NCBI GenBank assembly: GCA_016839655.1
Contig: JAEOTW010000247.1
Location: forward strand, 1 to 12,253
From: Promethearchaeota archaeon
GTDB taxonomy: Archaea > Asgardarchaeota > Lokiarchaeia > Sigynarchaeales > SOKP01
DNA: 12,253 bases
Direction: 5' to 3'
Shown: piece after piece, positions 1 to 7,152 of the stretch
Position numbering within the stretch: the stretch's first letter is position 1
Layout: every line of letters begins with the position of its first letter
The notes under the pieces: generated by a model
What the model saw: only the letters and a program-made list of their open reading frames with translations
Told to the model about the DNA's origin: nothing
Databases searched by the model: none
Program-made: the position numbers and the translations under genes

Positions 1-1635
1 AATTGCTGTAAATCCTGCTTTCTTATTAAACTCAAGTTCTGTGTCGATAATTGACTTACCTATTGGTGCAACATCAGCAACAGTTAGATTGGCTCCTAAA
101 ACACCATTTAAAGACTCAACAACTCCCTCTAATCCTTCGGGAATGTCAAGCACCGCAAATGCAATGAAAAGACAGTATCCAGTCGCATCTACTGCTGCAG
201 TAGCTAATTGCAAATTACGTGAAACTTCAGCTTTCTTTGGATCTAAAGGATCCAATGTTCCTCCTACTCCTAAAATTTCTGGAGCAATAGCATAGCCTGC
301 TGTGTGATCTGCGCCCATAGGCGTTGTAGCGTATGTCACTCCAATTCCTTTTATTGCTCTTGGGTCATATGCGGGAAATCCTTGGCCTTTACAAGTGGGT
401 ATTCTTGTAACTCCTAAAACCTTACCAGTTATTTCCGTTCCATTGGCTAAAATTTTACCTGTTGGAGTTTTCTTTTGAATTTCATCCATGAGTTTTAGAG
501 CAGCTTTAGCATCCCCAAATTCAGCTAACCCTCCTTCCATTGCTACTGCAAGTGTGTCCCCGGCTTCTATAGTATCACATCCAAGATCATTACAGGCACG
601 ATTTAACTCGCCTATATCATCTAAATTATAGATACCACAATTCGCTCCGAGTGCCCAAACACTCTCATATTCGAGAACTCCTACAGGATCTTTTCCACCG
701 GGTTTTACCCATATTTCTGAACACTGTATAATACAACCGGGATTACAAAAGTGTGGTCTTGATCCGCCTCTATTTTTGATTATTTCTGCTTTTGCTTCAC
801 CAGAAATCTTTTCAGCTCTGTCATCTTGACCTGCAGAAAAGTTTCTCTGAGGTAATCCTCCTGCTTCATTAATTATATTTACTAATACTGATGTTCCATA
901 TGAATTAAGAGCACCTCCTGGTTTAGTTACATCATGAGTAGTAAGTGCATCGCTTAATTTTTTTATCCCCGCTTTAAATACTTCTTGATTTGCAATCTCT
1001 ACTCCTGGAGAACCTGTTTCATCAACAATAATGAATTTTAAACCTTTTGATGCCATAACAGCCCCTAGACCGCCTCTTCCAGCATACCTACTAGGTAATC
1101 CTTCAGGGTCATTAAAACAAACTCCTGCCATAGCTCCAAGAAGTTCAGCGGCGATTCCAACACTGCATATTCCTACTTTTTCACCATATTCTTTAAAGAG
1201 ATCTTTATACACACCATATAATCCTTTTCCAGACCATTTATTAGCATTAATAAATTCTCCACCATTCATAGTTACTTTGAGAAGATAGTAGTCATCTCCT
1301 TCATGTTTTCCTTCTACAATTATAGCCCCTATACGCATCCTCGCTAACATTTGAGCAAGTGGCGTCCCTGCATTAGCTTCCTTTATCCCCCCCGTCAAAG
1401 GCGATTTTCCTCCAACAGAAAGTCTCCCACTTGAGGGAGCGGCAGTGCCAGTGACGATTCCTGGTGCAAATACTAACTTGTTATGAGGTCCTAATGCATT
1501 ACATGTGGGTGGAACTTCTTTACTAACTATGGTTGATGTCATACCACGTCCACCTAAAGCAGCATAATCTCCCGGGAGATCCTCATATTTGGCTTCAAGG
1601 GTATTCATATTAACTCTTAATATTCTTTTTGGCAA
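1..1635 (-). CDS. Aldehyde:ferredoxin oxidoreductase (tungsten/molybdopterin enzyme), C-terminus cut by window edge
   Basis: This enzyme family oxidises aldehydes to carboxylic acids in the cytoplasm and passes electrons to ferredoxin through a tungsten (or Mo) bis-pterin and one [4Fe-4S] cluster. I read 545 codons from a TTG at 1633-1635 to the left edge, without a stop. The N-terminal domain has the start typical of the family (KRILRVNMNT) and the pterin-binding GGRG at residues 28-31. Cluster ligands are C297, C301 and C305 (C-X3-C-X3-C), followed by EYESVW at 322-327 and the fourth ligand C488 in DATGYC. H444 in ADHTAG matches the catalytic His region of characterised AORs. The TTG start is supported by GAGGTGA on the minus strand at 1641-1647, 5 nt away. 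C-X3-C-X3-C spacing is more like YdhV-type family members than Pyrococcus AOR (C-X2-C-X3-C), so the substrate cannot be named. Probably some 40-80 C-terminal residues are missing. Family assignment is firm. Confidence 0.95.
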   Translation of the reverse strand, partial: MPKRILRVNMNTLEAKYEDLPGDYAALGGRGMTSTIVSKEVPPTCNALGPHNKLVFAPGIVTGTAAPSSGRLSVGGKSPLTGGIKEANAGTPLAQMLARMRIGAIIVEGKHEGDDYYLLKVTMNGGEFINANKWSGKGLYGVYKDLFKEYGEKVGICSVGIAAELLGAMAGVCFNDPEGLPSRYAGRGGLGAVMASKGLKFIIVDETGSPGVEIANQEVFKAGIKKLSDALTTHDVTKPGGALNSYGTSVLVNIINEAGGLPQRNFSAGQDDRAEKISGEAKAEIIKNRGGSRPHFCNPGCIIQCSEIWVKPGGKDPVGVLEYESVWALGANCGIYNLDDIGELNRACNDLGCDTIEAGDTLAVAMEGGLAEFGDAKAALKLMDEIQKKTPTGKILANGTEITGKVLGVTRIPTCKGQGFPAYDPRAIKGIGVTYATTPMGADHTAGYAIAPEILGVGGTLDPLDPKKAEVSRNLQLATAAVDATGYCLFIAFAVLDIPEGLEGVVESLNGVLGANLTVADVAPIGKSIIDTELEFNKKAGFTAI

Positions 1636-1640
1636 ATTTT

Positions 1641-1647
1641 TCACCTC
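1641..1647 (-). promoter_or_regulatory. Strong Shine-Dalgarno site of the AOR gene
   Basis: The minus strand reads GAGGTGA, complementary to the usual archaeal 16S 3' end, and lies 5 nt before the TTG start at 1635. It decides the start. It is the only convincing Shine-Dalgarno site seen before any gene in this window. Confidence 0.8.
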
Positions 1648-1680
1648 TAATTTTTTAGGCGAATAATAATAGTGTTTCTA

Positions 1681-1690
1681 TTTTATTTAA
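1681..1690 (-). promoter_or_regulatory. Candidate TATA box of the AOR gene
   Basis: The minus strand reads TTAAATAAAA, an A/T box of archaeal type. A transcript start about 25 nt downstream, near 1660, would give a leader of roughly 25 nt that contains the Shine-Dalgarno site. This is pattern reading only; other A/T runs are nearby. Confidence 0.4.
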
Positions 1691-1761
1691 CAATGTCGTT
1701 ATGTACTATCTGAAATAACGAAGAATTAGCCTTCTGGATGTTTTTTACAATTTAGTCTGAC

Positions 1762-1774
1762 TTTTAAGTATAAT
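1762..1774 (+). promoter_or_regulatory. Candidate TATA box of the small beta-grasp-like gene
   Basis: TTTTAAGTATAAT would place transcription start near 1793 and give a leader of about 40 nt to the ATG at 1832. A second A/T run (TACATTTAAT, 1791-1800) would instead give a nearly leaderless message. The sequence alone does not separate the two. Confidence 0.3.
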
Positions 1775-1831
1775 TAATCATAGAAAATAATACATTTAAT
1801 AGAATTACAATTTTATTACTTCTTGAGAGAT

Positions 1832-2110
1832 ATGGACAACCCAAATGATAAGGATATTAATTCTCTATCCATCCTAATTGTTCAGAGTGGAGATATAATA
1901 AGAATTAAGACATCTAAAGAGAATTTGAGAAAAGAATTTTATGACCTATATAGCTCAATGTTGAAGGATTTAAAACTAAAACAAAAGGATGTCTATCTTA
2001 GTAATGAAGAAGGCAAGATGATTGGTGATCTTGATCTAAATAGCCCATTGAAAGAGATTATTCAGAAATTTGGCACAAAACTAAAGTTATATTATGAAAA
2101 AATAATCTAA
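1832..2110 (+). CDS. Small acidic/basic protein, probable ubiquitin-like (beta-grasp) fold, no C-terminal Gly-Gly
   Basis: The 92-residue product is not a family I can name. A charged N-terminus (MDNPNDKD) precedes a predicted beta hairpin (SLSILIVQSG at 11-20, then DIIRIKT at 21-27), a helix (about 30-48), a strand (DVYLSNEEG at 53-61), and a terminal segment with LDLNSPLKEIIQKFG (67-81) and a last strand KLKLYYE. The order beta-beta-alpha-beta-(alpha)-beta, with a final 'L..I..KFG..L.L' pattern, is what YukD/EsaB-like and other ubiquitin-fold proteins show. The chain ends in YEKII, so it lacks the diglycine needed for conjugation. I chose ATG 1832; an in-frame TTG lies at 1823 but no good ribosome site supports it. 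Its 3' end faces the hydrolase gene, 20 bp away. Fold assignment is inference. Confidence 0.75.
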   Translation: MDNPNDKDINSLSILIVQSGDIIRIKTSKENLRKEFYDLYSSMLKDLKLKQKDVYLSNEEGKMIGDLDLNSPLKEIIQKFGTKLKLYYEKII

Positions 2111-2130
2111 ATACCCCAAGCTTATAGTCT

Positions 2131-4077
2131 TTACTCAAAAACAGGGATTATAAGATGACTTGGATATTCCTTTGAGTGATAGATTTTTTGTTCTGCAGTA
2201 AGATAATCTCCAGGCTCACCTTCTCCCCCTAAATTTGAATTGATATCAAATCTCGGGAAATTACTTGAAGTTATTTCTATTCGTATCCGATGTCCTTTTC
2301 TAAAGTAATTTGATGTATTTCCAAGGTCAATTTCATATTTATATACTGTTCCTGCTTCAATATGAGAAGGATTATCTTCACCATCTCTATATCTTGCACG
2401 AATTCCGGCATCTAAAATATTTAACGCTTTACCTCGAGGATACACATCTACTAATTTAACCATAAAATCTGTATCTTTTGTCGTAGAGGAAGCATATAGG
2501 ATCATCTTTATTTGACCGGTTAATTCTAATCCTTCCTCTAATGGCTTACTTGTATATATTAATACATCTTGTCTTTTTTCTGCATCTTTCTGATTATGAG
2601 CTCCCTTTAAAATAAGTAAATTCCTTCCGCCTTTGGTGATAACTGGATTCATTGGATCAAAAGAATAACTATCTTCTAATTCATCTTTGGGGACTTCAAA
2701 ATTTAAAATTCCATCTCCATTAATGCTATTTGCTTTTCCACTAGAGTGGATATATAAATTTCGATATTCAATATTACTTGGTGGCCAATTTTCTGTATAT
2801 CTCCATAAATTTCTTCCTAATACCCAATATTTAATAGAAGGTTTATTTATATCAGAAAATGCATCTTTCTCTTCCATCAACCAATATTTATTCCAATTAA
2901 GATTAAGAAAATCTCTAAAGAAACTAAGCATCCCACCATTCATAATTTTACTTTCAGGGTGCCCCGGTGCACCATGTGCCCATGAGCCTATTTTTATTCT
3001 TGAATATTTTCTTGCGTCTCCAGTCGCCTTTTCTTTAATATCTAGAAAATCTTTTAATTGCTTTTCAAAAAACATATCCTGCCATCCAGCTAACATGAAC
3101 ACAGGTTGTGATAAATTCGCTATATTCATGTCTAAAAATCCAGACATCTTGTAAGTATCTTTTTCTAATCCTCGTGTAATCAAGAAATCATTTAAAAACT
3201 TGAAATAGACATCAAAACTACGTTTAGAAGGATCGAAATTCTTAACATTATAATAGTTAACTAATAAATCTTGAATTTCCTTTATCGATTTGCCTTTTAG
3301 CTGTGATAGGCTAATCCTGCTCTCTTTTTTAATTGGTTTATTAAATAATGCATATTCTGGGTTTAGAAACCTCTCAAACATTAGCTTTGTAATTGTTTGC
3401 ACTTGGGGAATATCTTGATGTGAAACAATATTTACCATTATTCTATATATGGAAGTTGTAAGTGCATGAATTTGTAACCCTCCATTATCCTTCCATAAAT
3501 TCAAGGTTGAGGTAATAGCAGGGGTCATACAGGTTAAATATTTGTTATCCCAAGATAATGCAAGTTGAGTTATGCCAAAATAACTTGCACCAACCATACC
3601 GATTTTACCATTATACCAATATTGTTTAGAAATCCAATCTAAAGTTTCTAATCCGTCCTCTCTTTCAGTGAACAGATAATAATTAAAACCATTTGAATGA
3701 CCCGTTCCTCGAATATCTTGTATTACAGTGACAAATCCATTTGCTGCATATCCATACCCTACAAAACTAAACATATCTTTCCAATATGGTAATCTTACTA
3801 AAATTGTTGGACATTTGCTCTTTCTTTTGAATATTTTTTTAGGGAGATATATATCGGTAGCCAGCTTTACTCCATCCTTCAGTTCAATAAAAGTTTCTGG
3901 ATATCTTTTTACTCCATTTTTTCCAAATCCCACCCCTAAAATCATACCTATTATTTTAACAAATGGAATAGATCCATACCTAACTATATTTGTTATTAAT
4001 TTCCATATGAAATTGGGAAACTGAGGTTTTATTGGTACTTTCAAATAAGATAAGCTTGTAACATGGTTTTCTCTCAT
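2131..4077 (-). CDS. CocE/NonD family alpha/beta hydrolase (X-Pro dipeptidyl-peptidase-like, S15)
   Basis: This 648-residue serine hydrolase belongs to the cocaine esterase / glutaryl-7-ACA acylase / Xaa-Pro peptidase group, which cleaves esters, amides or N-terminal peptides. After an N-terminal region with a hydrophobic stretch (about 25-52) that is not a clear signal peptide, the alpha/beta-hydrolase domain starts near residue 60 (ELKDGVKLATDIYLP). It contains IQDIRGTGHS at 119-128, the nucleophile elbow GASYFG with Ser165, Asp334 in GWQDMF and His368 in SWAHGAPGH. This completes the triad in family order. A helical insert lies at about 215-310. The C-terminal part (about 400-648), with ILDAGIRARYRDG at 554-566 and KGHRIRIEI at 594-602, matches the jelly-roll domain (PepX_C). 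The actual substrate cannot be read. The ATG follows a TATA box by about 27 nt, so the message is probably leaderless. Length is normal for the family. Confidence 0.93.
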   Translation of the reverse strand: MRENHVTSLSYLKVPIKPQFPNFIWKLITNIVRYGSIPFVKIIGMILGVGFGKNGVKRYPETFIELKDGVKLATDIYLPKKIFKRKSKCPTILVRLPYWKDMFSFVGYGYAANGFVTVIQDIRGTGHSNGFNYYLFTEREDGLETLDWISKQYWYNGKIGMVGASYFGITQLALSWDNKYLTCMTPAITSTLNLWKDNGGLQIHALTTSIYRIMVNIVSHQDIPQVQTITKLMFERFLNPEYALFNKPIKKESRISLSQLKGKSIKEIQDLLVNYYNVKNFDPSKRSFDVYFKFLNDFLITRGLEKDTYKMSGFLDMNIANLSQPVFMLAGWQDMFFEKQLKDFLDIKEKATGDARKYSRIKIGSWAHGAPGHPESKIMNGGMLSFFRDFLNLNWNKYWLMEEKDAFSDINKPSIKYWVLGRNLWRYTENWPPSNIEYRNLYIHSSGKANSINGDGILNFEVPKDELEDSYSFDPMNPVITKGGRNLLILKGAHNQKDAEKRQDVLIYTSKPLEEGLELTGQIKMILYASSTTKDTDFMVKLVDVYPRGKALNILDAGIRARYRDGEDNPSHIEAGTVYKYEIDLGNTSNYFRKGHRIRIEITSSNFPRFDINSNLGGEGEPGDYLTAEQKIYHSKEYPSHLIIPVFE

Positions 4078-4099
4078 TACATTTAAGAAATGTTAATAC

Positions 4100-4108
4100 C
4101 TTATAAAG
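4100..4108 (-). promoter_or_regulatory. TATA box of the hydrolase gene, implying a leaderless mRNA
   Basis: The minus strand reads CTTTATAAG with its centre about 27 nt before the hydrolase ATG at 4077. Archaeal TATA boxes sit 25-30 nt before transcription start, so the transcript should begin at or within a few bases of the ATG. No ribosome binding site is seen there, which agrees. Confidence 0.6.
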
Positions 4109-4111
4109 TTT

Positions 4112-4117
4112 AAAAAA
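4112..4117 (-). terminator. T6 terminator of tRNA-Arg
   Basis: The minus strand carries a run of six T eight bases after the tRNA CCA end, the usual form of an archaeal tRNA terminator. It lies directly before the TATA box of the downstream hydrolase gene, so the two units are tightly packed but separable. Confidence 0.5.
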
Positions 4118-4124
4118 TAATAGA

Positions 4125-4202
4125 TGGCAGGCCCGAGGGGATTTGAACCCCCGATCTTCAGCTTAGGAGGCTGCCGCCTTATCCAGTCTGGGCCACGGGC
4201 CT
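4125..4202 (-). tRNA. tRNA-Arg (anticodon CCT), CCA encoded
   Basis: The minus strand folds as a complete cloverleaf. The acceptor stem AGGCCCG/CGGGCCT has 7 pairs; the D arm pairs 10-12 with 23-25 and keeps G18G19. The anticodon loop is CTCCTAA, giving anticodon CCT for AGG codons. The variable loop is short (AGATC), the T loop is TTCAAAT with a GGGGG/CCCCT stem, the discriminator is G, and CCA is encoded at 4127-4125. Positions 13/22 (C-A) and 27/43 (G-A) are unpaired and 49/65 is a G-T wobble; these are tolerable. There is no intron in the anticodon loop. AGA/AGG are common arginine codons in the neighbouring genes, so this tRNA should be in steady use. Confidence 0.95.
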
Positions 4203-4224
4203 AAAATTAGTAAATTTCTCTATA

Positions 4225-4233
4225 TCATATAAA
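4225..4233 (-). promoter_or_regulatory. Candidate TATA box of tRNA-Arg
   Basis: The minus strand reads TTTATATGA about 27 nt before the mature 5' end. A second A/T box (4241-4250) lies about 45 nt before it, which would fit a pre-tRNA with a 5' leader trimmed by RNase P. Either could serve. Confidence 0.4.
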
Positions 4234-4393
4234 CATAGGATATAATAAAAAGTTAAATGAATAAATAATAATTCAAGTGCTTTTTTTGTGGGTACTTAAT
4301 AGACAAATTTATCGTTGGGTTTTATGTGGGTATTTATGTATAACACTATAAAAAGTATAGAAAGGTTTTAATTAGCTGTGTATTTAAATGTAA

Positions 4394-4402
4394 TTATAAA
4401 TA
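4394..4402 (+). promoter_or_regulatory. Candidate TATA box of the Sm-like gene
   Basis: TTATAAATA is centred about 42 nt before the ATG at 4440, which predicts a leader of some 16 nt with no ribosome binding site. The 190 bp further upstream, back to the tRNA, hold only A/T-rich sequence and no gene that I can see. Confidence 0.45.
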
Positions 4403-4439
4403 GTTTTTTATGAATAATTTTTTTTTGAGTTTTTGAAAT

Positions 4440-4697
4440 ATGGAAAGACGACCTAATAGACCTATAGACTATCTAAAGGATTCTTTAAATAAAGTAATAC
4501 TTATAAAAGTAAAGCGAAATAGATTGTTTAGAGCAAAATTAATGTCATTTGACGAGCATCTGAATATCTATATCGAAAATGCTGAACAAATTTTTGAATA
4601 TCAGGATGATGAAGGTAATGTTCGTGAGGAACATGAAAGTCTAGGAGATATAGTTATACGTGGTGACAATATTATATTTATCAATTTATCTGATTAA
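4440..4697 (+). CDS. Sm-like archaeal RNA-binding protein (LSm/SmAP)
   Basis: This 85-residue protein should form a six- or seven-membered ring that binds U-rich RNA and takes part in RNA processing or turnover. The Sm1 motif spans about residues 18-50, with the core FDEHLNIYIENA (37-48) matching the family pattern D-x-h-x-N, including Asp38, His40 and Asn42, which line the RNA pocket. The Sm2 motif IRGDNIIFI (73-81) holds the Arg-Gly-Asp RNA contact. One small deviation is Ala32 where most members have Gly in the G-x-L position of Sm1. The loop between motifs is acidic (about 53-66). In many archaea the gene sits beside the L37e ribosomal protein gene; here it stands alone between a tRNA and a phosphoesterase. 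Family assignment is firm. Confidence 0.97.
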   Translation: MERRPNRPIDYLKDSLNKVILIKVKRNRLFRAKLMSFDEHLNIYIENAEQIFEYQDDEGNVREEHESLGDIVIRGDNIIFINLSD

Positions 4698-4803
4698 TGC
4701 TAATGCGTAAATTGATATATATCCAAAACGGTTTATAAATTTCTTGATATATAATCATCTGATATACAATCATTATATCTATGCAATACATTTGTAATTA
4801 TCT

Positions 4804-4812
4804 TTTTATATG
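4804..4812 (+). promoter_or_regulatory. Candidate TATA box of the metallophosphoesterase gene
   Basis: TTTTATATG is centred about 45 nt before the ATG at 4853, which gives a predicted short leader without a ribosome binding site. Another box (GTTTATAAAT, 4731-4740) lies further upstream and would give a leader of nearly 100 nt. Confidence 0.35.
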
Positions 4813-4852
4813 GCGAATATTTTGTAAGTAATAATTGATTTGTTCGAAATAA

Positions 4853-6946
4853 ATGAAATTTTTAGTTTTAACATTGAGTAACCAAATAATATTGAATTCA
4901 CAAAAAGAAGAAACTAAGGAAAAATTAATTCTAATCCATCCAAATTTGGGGCAACCTTCTATTTTAAAAATAGATCGTAAATTAAAAAAGAGAAAACTTC
5001 AAGCTCATTTGTATTTTATTAGTTCTGAACCAGATCCCCAAATATTAAAAGAGTATCTTACAAAACAAATATCTCTAATGCCTTTATTTGACTATAAATG
5101 GTCATATAGATTAATTTTTAAAAGAAAAGAACAAGGATTCTTCTCAAAATTAAAAGAAAAAATATTTCAAAGAAAGAAGAAGAGAGCATTAGAAGATAAA
5201 TTAAAGTCATCAATAGAAGGAGATCTTGATTTAGAACAAATAAAGAGATTAAAATCTCGTTTACATAGAGGAGAGCCAATTTATCCTAAAATTATCGCTC
5301 TTGAAACATATTCTGTATCCGGGATTCAAGAGGTATCAAATGTTGGAGATTTCAAGCCTCAAGAAATTCTAAAAAAAAATCAATTATATGGAATATTGGA
5401 TAAACTCTATAAGCTCAATATTGAATTTACTCTTAGTAAGGAAGTACTTAATTTTCTAAAGAGACGAAATTTTATAATGTTTGATATAAATTACCTCGAT
5501 ACTCGAATAAATTATCATTCACTTGTAGTTTCAAAACAAAAATGGAAAGATTTTATATTTATTCATGCTACCGATTTACACTTAGCAGAAAGAAATGATA
5601 GGCTTTATGAGCTTATTAAAAAATGGACTGAATCTTCAATAGTAGAAAATGCTGAAGATTTTTTTGAAACAGTAAAGAAAAAATTGAGGCTTACGAAGAA
5701 AAAGCCGAACCAAGAAAAAATTTTATCCGAGATAAAAGTACCATTGAGAAAACGTTTAATTAATTCTAATAATCAATTTCGCATATTTATTAAATTAATG
5801 AATCGTAAAGTACTAAGAAATGAACTTGATTTCATTGTACTAACAGGAGATCTTGTAGATTATACCATATTAAGCAAACTAGCAACAAAAATTGATAAAC
5901 TAAATGAATTCAATTATGAAGATAGTAATTGGATGATTTTTAAGAGTATTATTCTTAATACTCCTTTAAAAGAAAAGTACAAAGGAGTCTTGAGGGGCGA
6001 AGAATTAAATTGTCCAATTTTTACCACATTAGGAAACCATGATTTTCGACCGTTCCCTTATGATATCACGTGGGGAGAAATGTACAGAAAGATCGGTTTG
6101 AATGCCTCTGAGGCGATTGCACTAAATCAGTTATTTTCTGCTTCCCCTATTAGTGCTATAACAAAAAGTTCTCTAGCTCTAAAGGGATATTTTTCTGAAA
6201 TTAATTCATCAACAGATTTTTCTATTAAACTCGGTAATAATTTATTTATAATTCTTAACACAGGATCAGATTCGTTTAAAAACCTTAAAGATTTAATCAC
6301 TGGCCATCCTTCTGTAACAGGTGTTTCTTTTAAACAAATAAAATATTTAGAAAACCTCATTAATAACCAAATTGATGAAAGTACTAATACTTATTTATTT
6401 TTACACGGTCCTCCATTAAATACAGAGGGTAAAAAATATAGTATTAATTTGTTTGAAAAAAAGGGAAGTCGATTTATAAAGAGGAAGATGAGTGAATTTC
6501 GGGAATCACTCATAAAAAAAGTAGGAAAGCCATTATCACAAGCGCGTATAGATGGAGTATTTAATGTTAAATATGGGTGTGTTTCATCTAATTGGGAAAA
6601 ACTTGTGGAGTTTTGTAAGAATTATGCAATTCTGACTTTATCTGGTCATACTCATACAAACCGAGAATTTAGATTAGATGATCCAGGGCCACAAAAATCA
6701 AGTGTATATGATGCACCTCCATTTAAACTAAAAAAAATCGAAAATCCCGCAGCTATTTATTATGACAATTATTCTGAGATTTATGATGACCCTGTAGCTA
6801 TAAGTCAGAATGGACCATTTGTAGTACAAACCCCTGCCTTAGGACTGGGAAGTTATCAAAATCCAAATACAGCAGGAGGCTATAGAGAACTAATTGTTAA
6901 AGATGGAAAATTATCTTCATTCAAAGTGAAATACATTAGCCGTTAA
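4853..6946 (+). CDS. Calcineurin-like metallophosphoesterase with large unrecognised N-terminal region
   Basis: This 697-residue protein carries every metal ligand of the calcineurin-like phosphoesterase fold: ATDLHLA with Asp241 and His243, LTGDLVD with Asp333, LGNHD with Asn395 and His396, LHGPP with His518, and SGHTH with His599 and His601. It should therefore be an active di-metal hydrolase of phosphomonoesters or phosphodiesters; the substrate cannot be told. Between the first two motifs is an insert of about 90 residues, much of it basic and helical (250-325). Residues 1-230 match no domain I recognise. They contain a K/R-rich segment (about 89-140, for example KIFQRKKKRA) flanked by strand-like stretches, which could contact nucleic acid or membrane lipid. 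The C-terminal 60 residues look like the beta-rich tail common in this family. No signal peptide or membrane helix is evident. The gene appears to be transcribed alone. Confidence 0.92.
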   Translation: MKFLVLTLSNQIILNSQKEETKEKLILIHPNLGQPSILKIDRKLKKRKLQAHLYFISSEPDPQILKEYLTKQISLMPLFDYKWSYRLIFKRKEQGFFSKLKEKIFQRKKKRALEDKLKSSIEGDLDLEQIKRLKSRLHRGEPIYPKIIALETYSVSGIQEVSNVGDFKPQEILKKNQLYGILDKLYKLNIEFTLSKEVLNFLKRRNFIMFDINYLDTRINYHSLVVSKQKWKDFIFIHATDLHLAERNDRLYELIKKWTESSIVENAEDFFETVKKKLRLTKKKPNQEKILSEIKVPLRKRLINSNNQFRIFIKLMNRKVLRNELDFIVLTGDLVDYTILSKLATKIDKLNEFNYEDSNWMIFKSIILNTPLKEKYKGVLRGEELNCPIFTTLGNHDFRPFPYDITWGEMYRKIGLNASEAIALNQLFSASPISAITKSSLALKGYFSEINSSTDFSIKLGNNLFIILNTGSDSFKNLKDLITGHPSVTGVSFKQIKYLENLINNQIDESTNTYLFLHGPPLNTEGKKYSINLFEKKGSRFIKRKMSEFRESLIKKVGKPLSQARIDGVFNVKYGCVSSNWEKLVEFCKNYAILTLSGHTHTNREFRLDDPGPQKSSVYDAPPFKLKKIENPAAIYYDNYSEIYDDPVAISQNGPFVVQTPALGLGSYQNPNTAGGYRELIVKDGKLSSFKVKYISR

Positions 6947-7020
6947 GGAAATAATTTCAATTATGTTTTGACCTGTTTTAATACTTTTGAATAATATTTC
7001 TGAATTGCACTTAGTTCTAG

Positions 7021-7031
7021 ATATATTTAAA
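7021..7031 (+). promoter_or_regulatory. Candidate TATA box of the glycerate kinase gene
   Basis: ATATATTTAAA is the best box in the 206 bp gap, and would give a leader of about 100 nt. A weaker alternative (TTTATTAAAC at about 7094-7103) would give a leader of about 30 nt. Nothing else is seen in this gap. Confidence 0.35.
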
Positions 7032-7152
7032 CTTCATTAAAAGCAAGGATTATTTCATTTTTTACCCAAAAAATTTTCTTTCTCTACAAATAATTTATTA
7101 AACTGGAAAGGACTATCTATCAGAAATTAGATATTCATATACATAACTGGAA

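Noticed and set aside
1031..1288. 85-codon plus-strand frame opposite the AOR
   Set aside because: It lies inside the N-terminal half of the AOR and has no ribosome site, promoter or recognisable domain.
2687..3154. 155-codon open frame on the plus strand opposite the hydrolase
   Set aside because: It is an antisense shadow of a gene with a complete catalytic triad and shows no domain pattern of its own.
4288..4337. Two near-identical 12-mers (GTGGGTACTTAA and GTGGGTATTTAT) 38 bp apart before the Sm-like gene
   Set aside because: Only two imperfect copies in A/T-rich intergenic DNA, with no palindrome and too far upstream of the TATA box to be a clear operator.
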